Origin: an uncultured Oscillospiraceae bacterium
GTDB lineage: Bacteria > Bacillota > Clostridia > Oscillospirales > Oscillospiraceae
NCBI GenBank assembly: GCA_947631805.1
Contig: CANRNA010000021.1
Coordinates: forward strand, 1 to 14,640
Direction of reading: 5' to 3'
Length of the DNA: 14,640 nt
Under the pieces are notes generated by a model that worked only from the letters and a program-made list of their open reading frames with translations, was not told the origin of the DNA and made no database searches. Below are positions 13,573 through 14,640 of this stretch, piece after piece; positions within the stretch are counted from its first letter, which is position 1; every line of letters begins with the position of its first letter. Made by a program: the position numbers and the translations under genes.

Positions 13573-14322
13573 ATGATTATTGATTCCTTTGAACGTAGCG
13601 GAGAGGAGATCCTCACGGCGCGGGATATAGCGAACGCAGTGCCAGGGTTCCCGGAAACGGTCTTATCTGCCTTTTCCGCGAAAACCACGAATTTGCTCAC
13701 CTTGCTCTTCCCGGTGGAACAGATCGCGGCCAGCCAAAGCGGGCGTCCCATTCCGATATGGAAATTTGAAGTCCGGGGACAGGCAATGGCTTATTACCAA
13801 TCGCCCATCGGCGGGTCCGCCGCCGCCATCGTCCTGGAGGAGGTGATCGCCATGGGGGCGAGGAAGCTCCTCTTTTTCGGCTCAGCGGGGTCGCTGGATA
13901 AGAAACTGACAAGCGGGCATCTCATCGTCCCGACTGCGGCATACCGGGACGAGGGCACAAGCTACCACTATGCCCCGCCCTCCGATTACATAGAGGTCAA
14001 AACAGCGGCGCGTCTGATTACAATCCTTGACGAGCTGAAGGTGCCCTTCCGCAAGGCGAAGGTCTGGACCACGGATGCCGTATACCGGGAGACGAGAGGA
14101 GCCATGGCACGCCGGAAAGCCGAGGGTTGCGCCGCCGTGGAAATGGAATGTGCCTCCCTGACTGCCTGCGGCGATTTTCGCGGGGTCGATGTCCACTACT
14201 TGCTCTATGCCGCCGACTGTCTGGACGGAGCAGCTTGGGATCACCGCATCCTCGGCCACATGCCGGAGGACATGCGGGAACGTATCTTGCGCATTGCAGT
14301 AGAGGTTGGAACCAGAGTATAG
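13573..14322 (+). CDS. Nucleoside phosphorylase-family protein (PNP/UDP type)
   Basis: This 249-residue protein of the purine/uridine phosphorylase superfamily probably cleaves a nucleoside with phosphate to give base and (deoxy)ribose-1-phosphate. Seen are FFGSAGSLDKKL (101-112), RDEGTSYHY (125-133, with R125 a likely phosphate or ribose contact), WTTDAVYRET (165-174) and AVEMECASL (188-196), which holds the ribose-binding E-M-E. The pattern is closest to uridine-phosphorylase-like members, but substrate specificity is uncertain. The ATG at 13573 follows AAAGGGGG at seven bases. Composition is nearer to the core genes than the HIT gene is. A clear terminator follows, so it is probably a single-gene transcript. 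Confidence 0.85.
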   Translation: MIIDSFERSGEEILTARDIANAVPGFPETVLSAFSAKTTNLLTLLFPVEQIAASQSGRPIPIWKFEVRGQAMAYYQSPIGGSAAAIVLEEVIAMGARKLLFFGSAGSLDKKLTSGHLIVPTAAYRDEGTSYHYAPPSDYIEVKTAARLITILDELKVPFRKAKVWTTDAVYRETRGAMARRKAEGCAAVEMECASLTACGDFRGVDVHYLLYAADCLDGAAWDHRILGHMPEDMRERILRIAVEVGTRV

Positions 14323-14404
14323 GCGAGAATGGAAGAGCCTTGTGTTTGCCCTCACGAGTCCCGGTTTGTCGGGGAGATATAAACTGCATACGAGATTGGA
14401 TTAG

Positions 14405-14437
14405 AGCGTTCAAGTGTAAAAACTTGGGCGCTTTTTT
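14405..14437 (+). terminator. Terminator after the nucleoside phosphorylase gene
   Basis: AGCGTTCAAGT (14405-14415) pairs with ACTTGGGCGCT (14422-14432), nine standard pairs and two G-U pairs, around GTAAAA. It is followed by a run of T to 14437. The 247 bases from 14323 to the promoter at 14570 otherwise hold no gene, only short dyads such as GCGTAT/ATACGC (14460-14465, 14478-14483). Confidence 0.8.
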
Positions 14438-14557
14438 CTTCCCCAAACGCTCCGAATTGGCGTATGGCTGCAACTGAATACGCAAATCAGAACAATGCCT
14501 GCCTGAGCTTATCAGGGCGAGTGAAATCGAATGGCCGCGGTGACGCGCCGGATTTTT

Positions 14558-14598
14558 CCGCCTGGGGTCTTGACAGGCGGGCAAAGCGGTGCTATTAT
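14558..14598 (+). promoter_or_regulatory. Consensus promoter with inverted repeat over the -35
   Basis: TTGACA (14570-14575) and TATTAT (14593-14598) are separated by exactly 17 bases, a near-perfect housekeeping promoter directed out of the window. CCGCCTG (14558-14564) and CAGGCGG (14574-14580) form a perfect 7-bp dyad that encloses the -35, a likely operator position. The controlled gene lies beyond 14640. Confidence 0.75.
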
Positions 14599-14640
14599 GA
14601 CAAAAGAGATACCTCGTTAGATGATGTATCAACACTATAC

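Noticed and set aside
14602..14640. Possible start of a magnesium (M-box) or other riboswitch after the last promoter (CCTCGTTAGATGA resembles part of one)
   Set aside because: Only about 40 bases are visible, and the bases following the resemblance do not fit the known consensus. Not supportable from this window.

Overview
This is a GC-rich chromosomal segment, probably from a Gram-positive anaerobe of the Clostridia, most likely an Oscillospiraceae-type gut organism. The reasons are the transketolase split into two adjacent subunit genes, the paired GlgC/GlgD synthesis proteins typical of Firmicutes, strong AGGAGG-type ribosome binding sites, and frequent ATA isoleucine codons in otherwise GC-rich genes. 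The genus is an inference and cannot be proven from this window.

Layout. Positions 1-22 hold the first codons of a leftward gene that runs off the window. A rightward cluster follows: the two halves of transketolase (229-1077 and 1082-2023) and a GAF-domain free methionine-(R)-sulfoxide reductase (2046-2528). An AT-richer block at about 2541-3405 looks foreign. It is bounded by an imperfect 43-nt inverted repeat and holds a promoter-leader module, a small two-helix membrane protein, an orphan origin of transfer of the IncQ/MOBQ type, a run of hairpins and a strong terminator. No transposase, integrase or relaxase is present. Two leftward genes follow, a HerA/DUF853-type ATPase (3435-5054) and a membrane-dipeptidase-like M19 peptidase (5123-6073). 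The peptidase has a near-consensus promoter that shares the divergent region with prs.

The rightward cluster prs - pth - glgC - glgD (6335-10249) combines PRPP synthesis, peptidyl-tRNA recycling and ADP-glucose formation. The stop and start of prs/pth and of glgC/glgD overlap. A perfect 28-nt palindromic terminator separates glgD from glycogen phosphorylase glgP (10344-12743). glgA and glgB are not in the window. The glycogen genes could store carbon as alpha-glucan (GlgC/GlgD) and release it as glucose-1-phosphate (GlgP), while prs and transketolase supply and rearrange pentose phosphates.

After the glgP terminator comes a second AT-rich insert, a HIT-family protein (12968-13429). Its 80-nt promoter-leader is a diverged copy of the one in front of the small membrane protein 10 kb away. 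A 22-nt piece of that leader is repeated exactly behind the HIT gene. A nucleoside phosphorylase-like gene (13573-14322) with its own terminator follows. The window ends with a consensus promoter, TTGACA-17-TATTAT, that overlaps an inverted repeat and fires out of the window.

The most interesting signal is the repeated promoter-leader module. The two copies share an extended -10 promoter and a hairpin that would lie at the very 5' end of the transcript. The hairpin is preserved by compensatory changes. Each copy drives an unrelated, AT-rich single gene, and one copy is flanked by direct repeats. Together this suggests a family of single-gene cassettes travelling with their own leader.
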